From NCBI GenBank assembly GCA_005503335.1, contig SCMQ01000001.1, forward strand, positions 248,001 to 312,000: DNA of 64,000 nucleotides, read 5' to 3'. The position numbers and the translations under genes were made by a program. Positions within the stretch are counted from its first letter, which is position 1, and every line of letters starts with the position of its first letter. This DNA comes from Comamonadaceae bacterium 2FH (lineage in GTDB: Bacteria > Pseudomonadota > Gammaproteobacteria > Burkholderiales > Burkholderiaceae_C). The notes beneath the pieces were generated by a model. It was not told where the DNA came from. It worked only from the letters and a program-made list of their open reading frames with translations, and made no database searches. Below are positions 25,886-35,162 of this stretch, piece by piece.

Positions 25886-27055
25886 ATGCTCGACGCCCCG
25901 CCGCTCGGTCACTACTTCAGTTCCGAACACGAACTGTTTCGTGCCGCGCTACGGGATTTCGTCACGCGCGAGATCACGCCGCACGTCAACGACTGGGACG
26001 AGGCCGGCAGCTTCCCTCGAGATCTGTACCGCCGAGCGGCTGAGCTCGGCCTGCAGGGCATTGGCGTGCCCGAAGCCTATGGCGGTACGCCGGGCGACAT
26101 CTTCTTCAAGATCGTCATTGCCGAGGAGCTGGCGCGCTGCGGCAGCGGCGGGCTGCAGGCCTCGCTGGGTTCGCACACCATTGGCCTGCCACCGGTGGTC
26201 GCCGCAGGTACCGAAGCACTCAAGGAGCGCGTGGTACCTGCCGTCGTCTCGGGCGAGGCCATCATTGCGCTGGCCATCACCGAGCCTGGCGGAGGATCCG
26301 ACGTTGCCAGCTTGAAGACCACCGCCGCGCGTGACGGCGATCACTACATCGTCAACGGAGAAAAGACCTTCATCACCTCGGGGATGCGCGCCGATTTCAT
26401 CACCACCGCAGTGCGAACCGATCCAACCAACAAGGGGGCCGGCGGCGTCTCCATGCTGCTGATCGATGGCGACACGCCGGGTCTGACGCGTACCGAGCTC
26501 AAGAAGATGGGCTGGTGGGCCTCGGACACGGCGCATCTGCATTTCGACAATGTCCGTGTCCCGGTGGGCAACCTGCTGGGTGCGGAGGGGAAGGGCTTCC
26601 CGATCATCATGAACAACTTCAATAGCGAGCGCCTGTTCATGTCGGCCCTGGCCTGCGGCTTTGCCGAGGTTTGCTTGACGGAAGCGCTCGAATGGGCGCG
26701 ACAGCGCAAGACCTTCGGCGCGCCGCTGTCGGAGCGCCAGGTCATTCGCCACAAGCTGGTCGACATGATGGCGCGCATCGATGCGGCGCGCAGCCTGCTG
26801 TACGAGCTGGCCTACCGCATCGAGCACAGGGCTGCCGACCCGGCGCAGCTGGTGGCGCGTATCTGCATGCTGAAAGTCGTGGCGACGCAGGCGATGCAGT
26901 ACTGCGCCGACCAGGCGGTGCAGATTCTCGGGGGCATGGGATTCATGCGCGGCACGCAGAGCGAACGTATTTACCGCGAGGTCAAGGTCATGATGATCGG
27001 CGGCGGTGCCGAGGAGATCATGAAAGATCTGGCTGCACGCCAACTGGGCATCTAG
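25886..27055 (+). CDS. Acyl-CoA dehydrogenase (isovaleryl/long-chain type)
   Basis: A 389-residue flavoprotein. The FAD/substrate motif ITEPGGGSDVASLKTTA lies near residue 132 and VNGEKTFITSG near 158, and the C-terminal domain is complete. The usual MCAD catalytic Glu position in the last helix reads IGGGAEEIM; instead a Glu in FNSERLFMSALA (helix G) matches the isovaleryl/long-chain class, which often act on branched acyl-CoAs. ATG 25886 has GGAAAG upstream. It starts an operon with the TIGR03084-like and DUF2156 genes and has a shared-motif promoter. Electrons would go to ETF, not encoded here. Confidence 0.92.
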   Translation: MLDAPPLGHYFSSEHELFRAALRDFVTREITPHVNDWDEAGSFPRDLYRRAAELGLQGIGVPEAYGGTPGDIFFKIVIAEELARCGSGGLQASLGSHTIGLPPVVAAGTEALKERVVPAVVSGEAIIALAITEPGGGSDVASLKTTAARDGDHYIVNGEKTFITSGMRADFITTAVRTDPTNKGAGGVSMLLIDGDTPGLTRTELKKMGWWASDTAHLHFDNVRVPVGNLLGAEGKGFPIIMNNFNSERLFMSALACGFAEVCLTEALEWARQRKTFGAPLSERQVIRHKLVDMMARIDAARSLLYELAYRIEHRAADPAQLVARICMLKVVATQAMQYCADQAVQILGGMGFMRGTQSERIYREVKVMMIGGGAEEIMKDLAARQLGI

Positions 27056-27068
27056 GGAGTGCAAGGCA

Positions 27069-27869
27069 ATGAAAGACGCCTGCGCCGACCTGTTGGCCGA
27101 ATACCGCGACCTGGCCGAACTGGCCCAGGCGCTGACGCCCGCGCAGTGGCAGGCGAACACGGCCTTCCATGGCTGGACGCCCTGGGACCAGGTCGCGCAC
27201 CTGTGCTACTTTGACGAGACCGCGCTGCAATCGGCCACCGACCCCGATGCCTTCGCGCGAGACGCGATGGCGCTGGGGGCCCGCTTGGCGCGCGGCGAGG
27301 CCATCGGCGCCGTGGCACGCGCAAGATATGCCAATCTGGACGGCCCGGCACTGGCGGCGCGCTGGCGCGATACGTTCGAGGATCTGGTAGCCGTGTTGTC
27401 GCGGCTGGATCCAAAGGCGCGTCTGCCGTGGTATGGGCCGCCGATGAGTGCACGATCCTTTGCCAGCGCGCGCCTGATGGAAACCTGGGCTCACGGCCAG
27501 GATGTCTGGGACCTGCTGCGCCGCAAGCGCGCAGCCACGGCGCGCCTGAAACACATTGCCCACATCGGCGTCACCACCTTCGGCTGGACTTTCGCCAACC
27601 GGAAGCTGCCGGTGCCGGCGGTACAAGCATTTGTCGAGCTGGCAGCGCCCGGCGGTGGCGTATGGACCTGGGGCGACCCTGATAGCCCAGACTTCGTGCG
27701 CGGCCCAGCCGAGGACTTCTGCCTGCTGGTCACGCAGCGTCGTCACCTCGACGACACCGGCCTGGAGTACAGCGCGGGCGCTGTACAGCAATGGCTGTCG
27801 ATGGCCCAATGTTTTGCCGGGCCACCGGCCGACGGACCTCCGCCCGGGGGGCGCGTGGTGCAAAGCTGA
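27069..27869 (+). CDS. TIGR03084/DinB-like maleylpyruvate-isomerase-fold protein
   Basis: A 266-residue protein of the TIGR03084 family. The N-terminal four-helix DinB/MDMPI-like domain (WTPWDQVAHLCYFD near 35-50, with a candidate metal-ligand His) and METWAHGQDVWDLL near 140 are the family hallmarks. The function is unknown; members of the fold are thiol-dependent isomerases or transferases. It follows the acyl-CoA dehydrogenase by 13 bp and precedes a DUF2156 gene by 9 bp, so it is part of the same operon. Confidence 0.82.
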   Translation: MKDACADLLAEYRDLAELAQALTPAQWQANTAFHGWTPWDQVAHLCYFDETALQSATDPDAFARDAMALGARLARGEAIGAVARARYANLDGPALAARWRDTFEDLVAVLSRLDPKARLPWYGPPMSARSFASARLMETWAHGQDVWDLLRRKRAATARLKHIAHIGVTTFGWTFANRKLPVPAVQAFVELAAPGGGVWTWGDPDSPDFVRGPAEDFCLLVTQRRHLDDTGLEYSAGAVQQWLSMAQCFAGPPADGPPPGGRVVQS

Positions 27870-27878
27870 TTTCACGGC

Positions 27879-28751
27879 ATGGATGCAGCGCGGCCACTGG
27901 ATCCGGACCTGCCGCCGGAGATTGACAAGGCGCTGCGCCGCCTGCGCGAGGGCATGGCTGAAGCCTGTTTGTCAGAGTTCTCGTTCACCAACCTGTATCT
28001 GTTTCGACGCGAGCACGATTACCGCTACCTGGCCGGAGAGCACCCGTGCGTCTCAGGACGCACCTACGACGGCGCTAGGCACCTGCTGCCGCTGTTCCCT
28101 CTGCATGAGGCTCCGCCAGCGACGCTCTGCCGCCTGCTGGCCGAGCATGATTGCTTCTATCCGCTGGCGCATTCGCAGGTAGCGCGGCTCGATCCGCAGT
28201 GTTTCGCAGCCAGCGCATCACGGGACGACGCCGATTACCTGTACCGCGCCGACAGCTTCCGCCACTACCGCGGCAGCGTGCTGGCCAAGAAGCGCAACCT
28301 GATGAAGCAGTTGCTGGCCAGCGGCAGCGTGCGCGCGAGCCGCTATTCGCAGGCCTGGCACGCCGACGCATTGGCCGTTCTCGAGGGGTGGATGGCCGAC
28401 AAAGGCAAGCAGCCAGGCGAAGCGGACCAACTGGCCGGCATCGAAGCTCTGGCGCGGGCCGATCAGCTTGGCCTGGAAGGCTTCGTCTATCACCTCGATG
28501 GACAGCCGGCCGGCTTCCTGCTTGCCGAGGAAGTGCAGGCCGGCGTCTTCGTCATGCGCTTTGCGAAGGGACTGGATGCCTTCAAGGGCATCTACCAGTA
28601 CATGTTTCAGCACTTTTGCGCCAGCTTCGACAGGCCCGTGCATTGGCTCAATTTCGAGCAGGACCTTGGCATGGCCAATTTCCGTCATACCAAGCTCTCT
28701 TACCAGCCGGCCGCGCTGCTGAGCAAGTTCCGGGTGCGGCCCGCGCGCTGA
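27879..28751 (+). CDS. DUF2156 protein (LPG-synthetase C-terminal, GNAT-like)
   Basis: A 290-residue protein matching the DUF2156 family: SEFSFTNLYLFR near residue 30, KKRNLMKQLL near 155, and the terminal signature NFEQDLGMANFRHTKLSYQPA near 265. The fold is two GNAT-like acyltransferase domains, like the soluble part of lysyl-phosphatidylglycerol synthases, but no membrane part or tRNA-binding extension is present. Acceptor and donor are unknown. It is the last gene of the 25886 operon. Confidence 0.85.
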   Translation: MDAARPLDPDLPPEIDKALRRLREGMAEACLSEFSFTNLYLFRREHDYRYLAGEHPCVSGRTYDGARHLLPLFPLHEAPPATLCRLLAEHDCFYPLAHSQVARLDPQCFAASASRDDADYLYRADSFRHYRGSVLAKKRNLMKQLLASGSVRASRYSQAWHADALAVLEGWMADKGKQPGEADQLAGIEALARADQLGLEGFVYHLDGQPAGFLLAEEVQAGVFVMRFAKGLDAFKGIYQYMFQHFCASFDRPVHWLNFEQDLGMANFRHTKLSYQPAALLSKFRVRPAR

Positions 28752-28759
28752 GCGTCTAG

Positions 28760-28799
28760 CCAGAACACGCAAGACGGCGGGGCGCTGTCCCGGTACGCT
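28760..28799 (+). promoter_or_regulatory. Shared-motif promoter 2 (acyl-CoA carboxylase operon)
   Basis: CCAGAACACGCAAGAC at 28760-28775, 18-bp gap, TACGCT at 28794-28799. Only 9 bp separate the -10 from ATG 28809, so transcription would begin at or within a few bases of the start codon. Confidence 0.68.
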
Positions 28800-28808
28800 G
28801 GAGTCACT

Positions 28809-30425
28809 ATGGCACTGATCGAATCCACCATCTCACCCAGCGCTGAGGCTTTTCAGTCCAATCGCAGCGGCATGCTGGCGCTCCTCGATCGCCTCCGTTC
28901 CATCGAGGCGCGCACGGTCAAGGCTTCCGAGGCCTCGCGCGAGCGCTTCGAAAAGCGCGGGCAGCTGCTGCCGCGCGAGCGGCTGGCGCTGCTGCTCGAC
29001 CCGGGAGCGCCCTTCCTCGAGCTGTCGACCCTGGCGGGCTTCGGGTGCGACAGCCCCGATCCCGAGAAGAGCGTCGCCGGCGGCGGGGTCATTTCGGGCA
29101 TCGGGTATGTCTCTGGTATCCGCTGCATGGTCACGGCGTCCGATGCCGGTATCGATGCGGGTGCGCTGCAACCAATGGGCCTGGACAAGCAGCTGCGCGT
29201 TCAGGAACTGGCGCTGGAGAATCGCCTGCCCTATGTGCAATTGGTCGAAAGCGCAGGCGCCAACCTGATGGCCTACCGTGTCGAGGAGTTCGTCCGCGGC
29301 GGCAACCTGTTCCGGAACCTGGCGCGCCTGTCGGCCGCTGGCCTGCCGGTCGTGACCGTGACGCACGGCTCGTCGACGGCGGGCGGCGCCTATCAGACCG
29401 GCCTGTCGGACTACATCGTGATGGTGCGCGATCGCTCGCGGGCCTTCCTGGCCGGCCCCCCGCTGCTGAAGGCAGCCACCGGCGAGGTCGCCACGGAAGA
29501 AGACCTCGGCGGCGCCGTGATGCACACCTCCATCTCCGGCCTGGGCGACTACTTGGCCGAGGATGACCGCGATGCCCTGCGCATCGCCCGCGAAATCATG
29601 GCCACGATCGACTGGAACCGCGAACTGCCGCACGAGCGGCGCAGCTTCAAGCCGCCGCGCTACGACGCCGAGGAGCTGCTCGGCATCATGCCGATGGACC
29701 ACAAGCGTCCGGTCGACATGAAGCAGGTGATCGCGCGCATCGCCGACGACTCCGAGTTCCTCGAGTTCGGCGAGAACTATGGTTCCGCCACCGTCTGCGG
29801 AACGATCAAGATCGAAGGCTGGCCGCTTGGCGTTGTCACCAACAACGGGCCGATCGACGTGGCCGGCGCCAACAAGGCTACGCACTTCATCCAGGCCTGC
29901 TGCCAGGCGCGCACACCCATCGTGTACCTCAACAACACGACCGGCTTCATGGTAGGCCGCGCCACCGAACAGGCCGGCATGATCAAGCATGGCTCCAAGA
30001 TGATCCAGGCGGTGGCCAGCGCCACGGTGCCGCAGTTCACCATCTACTGCGGCGCCTCCTTCGGTGCGGGTAACTACGGCATGTGCGGCCGCGGCTTCCA
30101 TCCGCGCTTTTGCTTCTCGTGGCCGAACGCCAAAACGGCGGTGATGGGCGGCGAGCAGGCGGCCAGGACCATGGCCATCGTCACCGAGGCGGCGATGAAG
30201 CGCAAGGGCGCGGTCGACCAGGCCAAGCTCGACGAGTTGCAGCGCAAGATCATCGACCGCTTCGACCGTCAGATGAGCGTGTTCACCACCAGCGCGCTGC
30301 TGCTCGACGACGGCGTAATCGACCCACGCGACACCCGCGCCGTGCTGGCCAAGGTGATGTCGATCTGCCGCGACGCAGAGGCCAAGACGCCGCAACCCAT
30401 GCAGTTTTCCGTCGCGAGGCCCTGA
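28809..30425 (+). CDS. Acyl-CoA carboxylase, carboxyltransferase (beta) subunit
   Basis: A 538-residue biotin-dependent carboxyltransferase. The N-domain has SAGANLMAYRVEEF, HGSSTAGGAYQTGLSDY, and FLAGPPLLKAATGE; the C-domain has NNGPIDVAGANKATHFI, FMVGRATEQAG and the oxyanion GASFGAGNYGMCGR. The N-domain lacks the PRQDE motif that follows SGGANL in methylcrotonyl-CoA carboxylases and looks more like the geranyl-CoA (AtuC) branch. It would carboxylate a 3-methyl-2-enoyl-CoA at the gamma carbon, making it hydratable. The alpha subunit is two genes downstream. Its promoter leaves almost no 5' leader. Confidence 0.92.
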   Translation: MALIESTISPSAEAFQSNRSGMLALLDRLRSIEARTVKASEASRERFEKRGQLLPRERLALLLDPGAPFLELSTLAGFGCDSPDPEKSVAGGGVISGIGYVSGIRCMVTASDAGIDAGALQPMGLDKQLRVQELALENRLPYVQLVESAGANLMAYRVEEFVRGGNLFRNLARLSAAGLPVVTVTHGSSTAGGAYQTGLSDYIVMVRDRSRAFLAGPPLLKAATGEVATEEDLGGAVMHTSISGLGDYLAEDDRDALRIAREIMATIDWNRELPHERRSFKPPRYDAEELLGIMPMDHKRPVDMKQVIARIADDSEFLEFGENYGSATVCGTIKIEGWPLGVVTNNGPIDVAGANKATHFIQACCQARTPIVYLNNTTGFMVGRATEQAGMIKHGSKMIQAVASATVPQFTIYCGASFGAGNYGMCGRGFHPRFCFSWPNAKTAVMGGEQAARTMAIVTEAAMKRKGAVDQAKLDELQRKIIDRFDRQMSVFTTSALLLDDGVIDPRDTRAVLAKVMSICRDAEAKTPQPMQFSVARP

Positions 30426-30426
30426 G

Positions 30427-31581
30427 ATGCAGCTGACTCCCGAACACGAGGCGCTGCGCGACACCGCGCGCCGCTTCATCGACGAACAGATCAGCCCCCA
30501 TGTCGATGCGTGGGAGGACGCCGAAATCTTCCCGGCACACGAGCTGTTCCGCAAGATGGGTGCGCTCGGCCTGCTTGGTGTGACCAAGCCGGTCGACAAC
30601 GGCGGCATGGGCTTGAGCGCCTCGTTCGGCGCGGTGCTGGTCGAGGCCCTGGGCGACATCCATTGTGGCGGCGTGCCCATGGCCATCGGCGTGCAGACCG
30701 ACATGGCCACGCCGGCGCTGGCGCACCGGGGCAGCGATTGGCTGCGCGAGCAATTCCTGGAGCCGGCCATCCGCGGAGAGTACGTGGCCTGCCTGGGCGT
30801 ATCGGAGGCCGGCAGCGGTTCCGACGTGGCCTCGATCAAGACCACGGCACGCAAGGACGGCGACGACTATGTCATCAGCGGCGGCAAGATGTGGACCACC
30901 AACGGCACACAGGCCGACTTCTGTGTGGTGCTTGCCAATACCTCCGACGGACCGGTACACAAGAACAAATCGCTGATCGTCGTGCCGATAAAGACGCCTG
31001 GCGTCGAGGTCGCGAAGAAGATCCGCAAGATCGGCATGCACTCATCGGATACGGCGCAGCTGTACTTCGACGAGGTGCGCGTGCCGCAGCGGCACCGCAT
31101 CGGCGAAGAAGGCATGGGCTTCATCTACCAGATGGAACAGTTCCAGCACGAGCGGCTCTGGGGCGCGCTGCACAACTGCGCCGTGCTGCGCAGGGCGATC
31201 GCCGTCACCATAGCCTACACGCGCGACCGCAAGGCCTTCGGCCGTGCCATCCTCGACAACCAGTGGGTGCACTACAAGCTGGCCGAGCTGCAGACCGAGG
31301 TCGAGGCCCTGCATGCGCTGTGCTGGAAGGTGGTCGAGACCATGGAACATGGGGGTGACGCCACCTACCTCGCGACAGCTGCCAAGCTGAAGGCGGGGCG
31401 GCTCGCACGCGAGGTCTCCGATAGCTGCCTGCAGTTCTGGGGCGGCATGGGCTATGCGCACGAGAGCGCCATCTCACGCATCTACCGCGACACCCGCCTG
31501 ACCTCGATCGGCGGAGGGGCCGACGAAGTGATGCTGCAAATTCTCTGCAAATTCATGGGCACCTTTCCGGCCGGCAACTGA
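30427..31581 (+). CDS. Acyl-CoA dehydrogenase, second copy in the carboxylase operon
   Basis: A 384-residue acyl-CoA dehydrogenase with SEAGSGSDVASIKTTAR near residue 124 and a complete C-domain ending in IGGGADEVM. As in the gene at 25886, the MCAD-type catalytic Glu is missing and a helix-G Glu (FQHERLWGAL) is the probable base, typical of isovaleryl/citronellyl-type enzymes. ATG is 1 bp after the carboxyltransferase stop, and the biotin subunit follows after 1 bp. It probably generates the unsaturated acyl-CoA that the carboxylase uses, as AtuD does in terpene degradation. Confidence 0.92.
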   Translation: MQLTPEHEALRDTARRFIDEQISPHVDAWEDAEIFPAHELFRKMGALGLLGVTKPVDNGGMGLSASFGAVLVEALGDIHCGGVPMAIGVQTDMATPALAHRGSDWLREQFLEPAIRGEYVACLGVSEAGSGSDVASIKTTARKDGDDYVISGGKMWTTNGTQADFCVVLANTSDGPVHKNKSLIVVPIKTPGVEVAKKIRKIGMHSSDTAQLYFDEVRVPQRHRIGEEGMGFIYQMEQFQHERLWGALHNCAVLRRAIAVTIAYTRDRKAFGRAILDNQWVHYKLAELQTEVEALHALCWKVVETMEHGGDATYLATAAKLKAGRLAREVSDSCLQFWGGMGYAHESAISRIYRDTRLTSIGGGADEVMLQILCKFMGTFPAGN

Positions 31582-31582
31582 T

Positions 31583-33577
31583 ATGACGCACCCCACAAGC
31601 TTCCACAAGATCCTCATTGCCAACCGCGGCGAGATCGCCTTGCGCGTGATCCGCAGCGCGCGCGCGCTGGGCTACCGCACTGTGGCCGTGTACTCCAGCG
31701 CAGACGCCAAGTCGCTGCATGTCGCAAAGGCCGATCAAGCCGTTTGCATCGGCGAGCCCTTGCCCGCCCAGTCCTACCTGCGCATCGGCGCGATCATTGA
31801 TGCTGCCAGGCAAAGCGGCGCCGACGCGGTGCATCCCGGCTACGGCTTCCTGGCCGAGAACGAGGAATTCGCGCAGGCTTGCCGAGACGCCGGGCTGGTG
31901 TTCATTGGACCGTCGCCCGAGGCGATCGTCGCGATGGGCGACAAGGCCGGCGCCAAGCGCCTGATGATCGAGGCCGGCGTGCCCTGCGTTCCCGGCTACC
32001 AAGGCGACGACCAGAGCGAGCTGCGCTTGAGCCAGGAGGCCGAGCGCATCGGCTTTCCGGTCATGATCAAGGCCACCGCGGGCGGCGGCGGGCGCGGCAT
32101 GCGCCTGGTGTCTTCGGCCAGGGAGTTCCCCGAACTGCTCAAGAGCGCCAAGTCCGAGGCGAAGGGAGCATTCGGCGACGATACGGTGATCCTCGAGCGC
32201 GCCATCGTCGAGCCGCGCCATATCGAGATCCAGATCTTTGCCGACCGCCAAGGCAACGCCATTCACCTGGGCGAGCGCGACTGCTCGGTGCAGCGCCGCC
32301 ACCAGAAGCTGATCGAGGAAGCGCCGTCGCCGGCGGTCACGCCCGAGCTGCGCGAACGCATGGGTGCCACCGCGGTGGCGGCCGTCAAGGCCATCCGCTA
32401 TGAAGGCGCGGGTACGCTGGAGTTCCTGCTCGACCGCGAGGGCAACTACTACTTCATGGAAATGAACACGCGGCTGCAGGTGGAGCACCCGGTCACCGAA
32501 GCTGTCACCGGCCTCGACCTGGTGGAGCTCCAGCTGCGCGTTGCCGCCGGCGAGCCTCTGCCCTTGGCGCAGCGGGATGTGAAGTTCTCAGGTCATGCCA
32601 TCGAGGTGCGGTTATGTGCCGAAGACGCCGACAAGGGCTTCATGCCCCAAAGCGGCACGATGGCGCTCTGGCAACCGAGTGCCGCCCTGCGCGTCGAGCA
32701 TGCGTTGCGTCCCGGCTCGGACATCCCGCCTTACTACGACTCGATGGTCGCCAAGCTCATCAGCCATGGCCGCACGCGCGACGAGGCGCGCCGCAAGCTG
32801 GCGCGCGGCCTCGAAGACACGGTGGCACTGGGCGTCACGACGAACCAGGTCTTTCTCGGCCGCTGCCTTGCGCACCCGGTGTTCGCCGAAGGCGGGGCGA
32901 CCACCGCGTTCATCGGCCAGAATGTCGACGCACTGCTGGCGCCGGACGACGGACTGCGTCTGCGCGCGGCCGCGGTGGCGGCGGTGCTGCTGCATGAAAC
33001 CTCCGGCGATCGCACGCGGCTGCTGCGTGAATCGGGTCGGGCGCTGACCCACTCGCTGGTCATTCCGCTGCGTTTCGACGTCGACGGACGCAGGCAGGAA
33101 GGGGCGCTGAGCCTGAAGAGCCGTCAATGCTTCGCCGTGGCCCTGGAGGGCCACGATGTCGCGATCGAGCTGGTGGAACTGGCACGCGACCATGCGCGCA
33201 TCGTCTGCGACGGCGTGATGGACAGCGCCGTGTTCCACCGCGACGGAACTCGTCTGCTGCTGCATTTCCGCGGCTGCCCCTTCGTGGTCGACGACCACTC
33301 GCGTGCCGCGGCGACGCGGCAGGGCGAGGGCGGCGGCGATGGCAAGCTGCGTGCGTCGATGAACGGCCGTGTGGTTGCCGTGCTGGTTGCGCCGGGCGAT
33401 CAGGTCGAAGCGGGTCAGCCGATGGTCACGCTCGAAGCCATGAAGATGGAGCATATCCATGCGGCGCCGGTGGCCGGCAAGGTCACGGCGCTGCATGTTG
33501 CGACCGGCGACCAGGTCGCGGCCAGCCGCGTCGTCGCCGAAATCGAGCCGCTCACTCCTCAGAACCAAGACTCATGA
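31583..33577 (+). CDS. Acyl-CoA carboxylase, biotin carboxylase/BCCP (alpha) subunit
   Basis: A 664-residue protein. The biotin carboxylase domain starts at KILIANRGEIALRVIRSARALG, with the ATP-grasp loop KATAGGGGRGMRLV near 165 and the MNTRLQVEHPVTE active site near 300. The middle linker is followed by a biotinyl domain at the C-terminus with EAMKMEH and the biotin-carrying Lys at about 621. Size and layout match the alpha subunits of methylcrotonyl- and geranyl-CoA carboxylases. The partner beta subunit is at 28809. The stop overlaps the next ATG. Confidence 0.95.
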   Translation: MTHPTSFHKILIANRGEIALRVIRSARALGYRTVAVYSSADAKSLHVAKADQAVCIGEPLPAQSYLRIGAIIDAARQSGADAVHPGYGFLAENEEFAQACRDAGLVFIGPSPEAIVAMGDKAGAKRLMIEAGVPCVPGYQGDDQSELRLSQEAERIGFPVMIKATAGGGGRGMRLVSSAREFPELLKSAKSEAKGAFGDDTVILERAIVEPRHIEIQIFADRQGNAIHLGERDCSVQRRHQKLIEEAPSPAVTPELRERMGATAVAAVKAIRYEGAGTLEFLLDREGNYYFMEMNTRLQVEHPVTEAVTGLDLVELQLRVAAGEPLPLAQRDVKFSGHAIEVRLCAEDADKGFMPQSGTMALWQPSAALRVEHALRPGSDIPPYYDSMVAKLISHGRTRDEARRKLARGLEDTVALGVTTNQVFLGRCLAHPVFAEGGATTAFIGQNVDALLAPDDGLRLRAAAVAAVLLHETSGDRTRLLRESGRALTHSLVIPLRFDVDGRRQEGALSLKSRQCFAVALEGHDVAIELVELARDHARIVCDGVMDSAVFHRDGTRLLLHFRGCPFVVDDHSRAAATRQGEGGGDGKLRASMNGRVVAVLVAPGDQVEAGQPMVTLEAMKMEHIHAAPVAGKVTALHVATGDQVAASRVVAEIEPLTPQNQDS

Positions 33578-34353
33578 ACGACACTTCTGCAGTCCTGCGC
33601 GAAAAGCGCGGCCAAGCCTACTGGATCACCATCAACCGAGCGGACAAGCGCAATGCCATCAACGCCGAGGTGGTCGAAGGCATCCGCGCCGGTTACGCCG
33701 AGGCTCATGCCGATCCCGAGGTGCGCGTCATCGTGCTCACCGGCGCGGGCGACAAAGCCTTCTGTGCCGGCGGCGATCTGCAGCCGGGCAAGGGCTTTGC
33801 GTTCGACTTGGCCAGGCCCAACCTGGCCTATGCCGACATGATGCGCGAGGCGCAGAACGCCACGCTGCCTTGCATCGCGCGCGTCAACGGTGTGTGCATG
33901 GCCGGCGGCATGGGTCTTGTGGCGATGGTCGACCTGGCGGTCGCTGCCGACAACGTGCTGTTTGGCTTGCCTGAGGTGAAGGTTGGCGTGTTCCCGATGC
34001 AGGTGCTGAGCCTGCTGCAGAACCTCGTCCCGCGCCGCCTGGTGCAAGAGTGGTGCCTCAGCGGCGAGCCGTTCAGCGCCAGCGAGGCGCGTGAGGCCGG
34101 GCTGGTCAATCATCTCGTTCCTTTGAGCGAGCTCGATGCCAAGACCGACTGGCTGATCCAGCGCATCGCCGACAAGTCGCCCACGGCCATTCGTCGCGGC
34201 AAATACGCCATGCGCGCCATCGCGGCGATGTCCTTCGATGAAGCCATTGCCTACACGGAAAGTCAGATCGCGCTGCTGGCGATGACCGAGGATGCGAAGG
34301 AAGGCCTGGCAGCATTCAACGAGAAGCGCAAGCCGATGTGGACAGGACGCTGA
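33574..34353 (+). CDS. Enoyl-CoA hydratase/isomerase
   Basis: A 259-residue crotonase-fold enzyme: ADKRNAINAEVV, the oxyanion loop AFCAGGDL near 65, the second loop NGVCMAGGMGLVAMVDL near 110, and LPEVKVGVFPM near 133. The Glu in LPEVKVG occupies one hydratase catalytic position. Starts at ATG 33574, inside the stop of the biotin subunit. It probably hydrates the carboxylated enoyl-CoA product of this operon. Confidence 0.9.
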   Translation: MNDTSAVLREKRGQAYWITINRADKRNAINAEVVEGIRAGYAEAHADPEVRVIVLTGAGDKAFCAGGDLQPGKGFAFDLARPNLAYADMMREAQNATLPCIARVNGVCMAGGMGLVAMVDLAVAADNVLFGLPEVKVGVFPMQVLSLLQNLVPRRLVQEWCLSGEPFSASEAREAGLVNHLVPLSELDAKTDWLIQRIADKSPTAIRRGKYAMRAIAAMSFDEAIAYTESQIALLAMTEDAKEGLAAFNEKRKPMWTGR

Positions 34354-34369
34354 AGCACAAGGAGCCGAG

Positions 34370-35155
34370 ATGATCAAGACCAGCACGCATGACGGCATCA
34401 CCACCATCGCATTCGACCGGCCCGAAACCTTGAACGCGCTGACCCGCGAGCTTGGAGAGCAGGCGCTGTGCGCGCTGCGCGATGCCGCGGCCAGCGGTGC
34501 GAAAGCGGTCGTTCTGACCGGCACCGGGCGTGCGTTCTCGGCCGGGGCCGATCTCGTGGGCTTTTCCGCTGTTGGCGCGCAGGGCGGTGAAGCGCTCGCA
34601 CAAAGCGTTGGGCGCGACATGCGGGAGGCCATGAATCCGCTGAGCGAGGCGATCGCCGACTCGCCGATCCCGGTCATCAGCGCGGTCAATGGGCCTTGTG
34701 TCGGCGGCGGCGTCGGCATCGCGCTGGCGGCCGACGTCGCCATCGCTGCGCGGTCGGCCTACTTTCTCCTGCCACAGGTTACCCAGCTGGGCATCGTTCC
34801 CGATCTCGGGGCGACCTGGGCGCTGCCGCGCAAGCTGGGTCGCGCCCGCGCGCTCGGCGCTTCGCTGCTTGGCGAGCGCATTGATGCCGAACGCGCTGAA
34901 GCCTGGGGACTGATCTGGAAATGCGTCGACGATGCAGCGCTGATGGACGAAGCGATGGCCATCGCGCGGCAGCTCGCGCGCTCGCCTTCAGCTGCGGTAC
35001 GCGCGACGCGGGCGCTGATCGACGCTGCGCCGAGCGCCACCTTACACACGCAGCTCGAGCAGGAACGCCTCTGCCAGGTCGAGTTCGTCGGGTCGGCGTT
35101 CTTCCGCGAAGCCGTTGCACGCTTCGTCACAGTGTCGTCAAATCTGGGGAGGTAG
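34370..35155 (+). CDS. Enoyl-CoA hydratase/isomerase, second
   Basis: A 261-residue crotonase: DRPETLNALTRELGE, AFSAGADLVGF near 60, NGPCVGGGVGIALAADVAIA near 105, and LPQVTQLGIVPDLG near 130. The hydratase Glu of the second motif is Gln here (LPQVTQLG), while the Asp in VPDLG is retained; that pattern is more usual for enoyl-CoA isomerases (PaaG-like) than for hydratases. GGAG at 34361-34364 supports ATG 34370. It is the last intact gene of the carboxylase operon. Confidence 0.88.
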   Translation: MIKTSTHDGITTIAFDRPETLNALTRELGEQALCALRDAAASGAKAVVLTGTGRAFSAGADLVGFSAVGAQGGEALAQSVGRDMREAMNPLSEAIADSPIPVISAVNGPCVGGGVGIALAADVAIAARSAYFLLPQVTQLGIVPDLGATWALPRKLGRARALGASLLGERIDAERAEAWGLIWKCVDDAALMDEAMAIARQLARSPSAAVRATRALIDAAPSATLHTQLEQERLCQVEFVGSAFFREAVARFVTVSSNLGR

Positions 35156-35162
35156 CCTCCAC

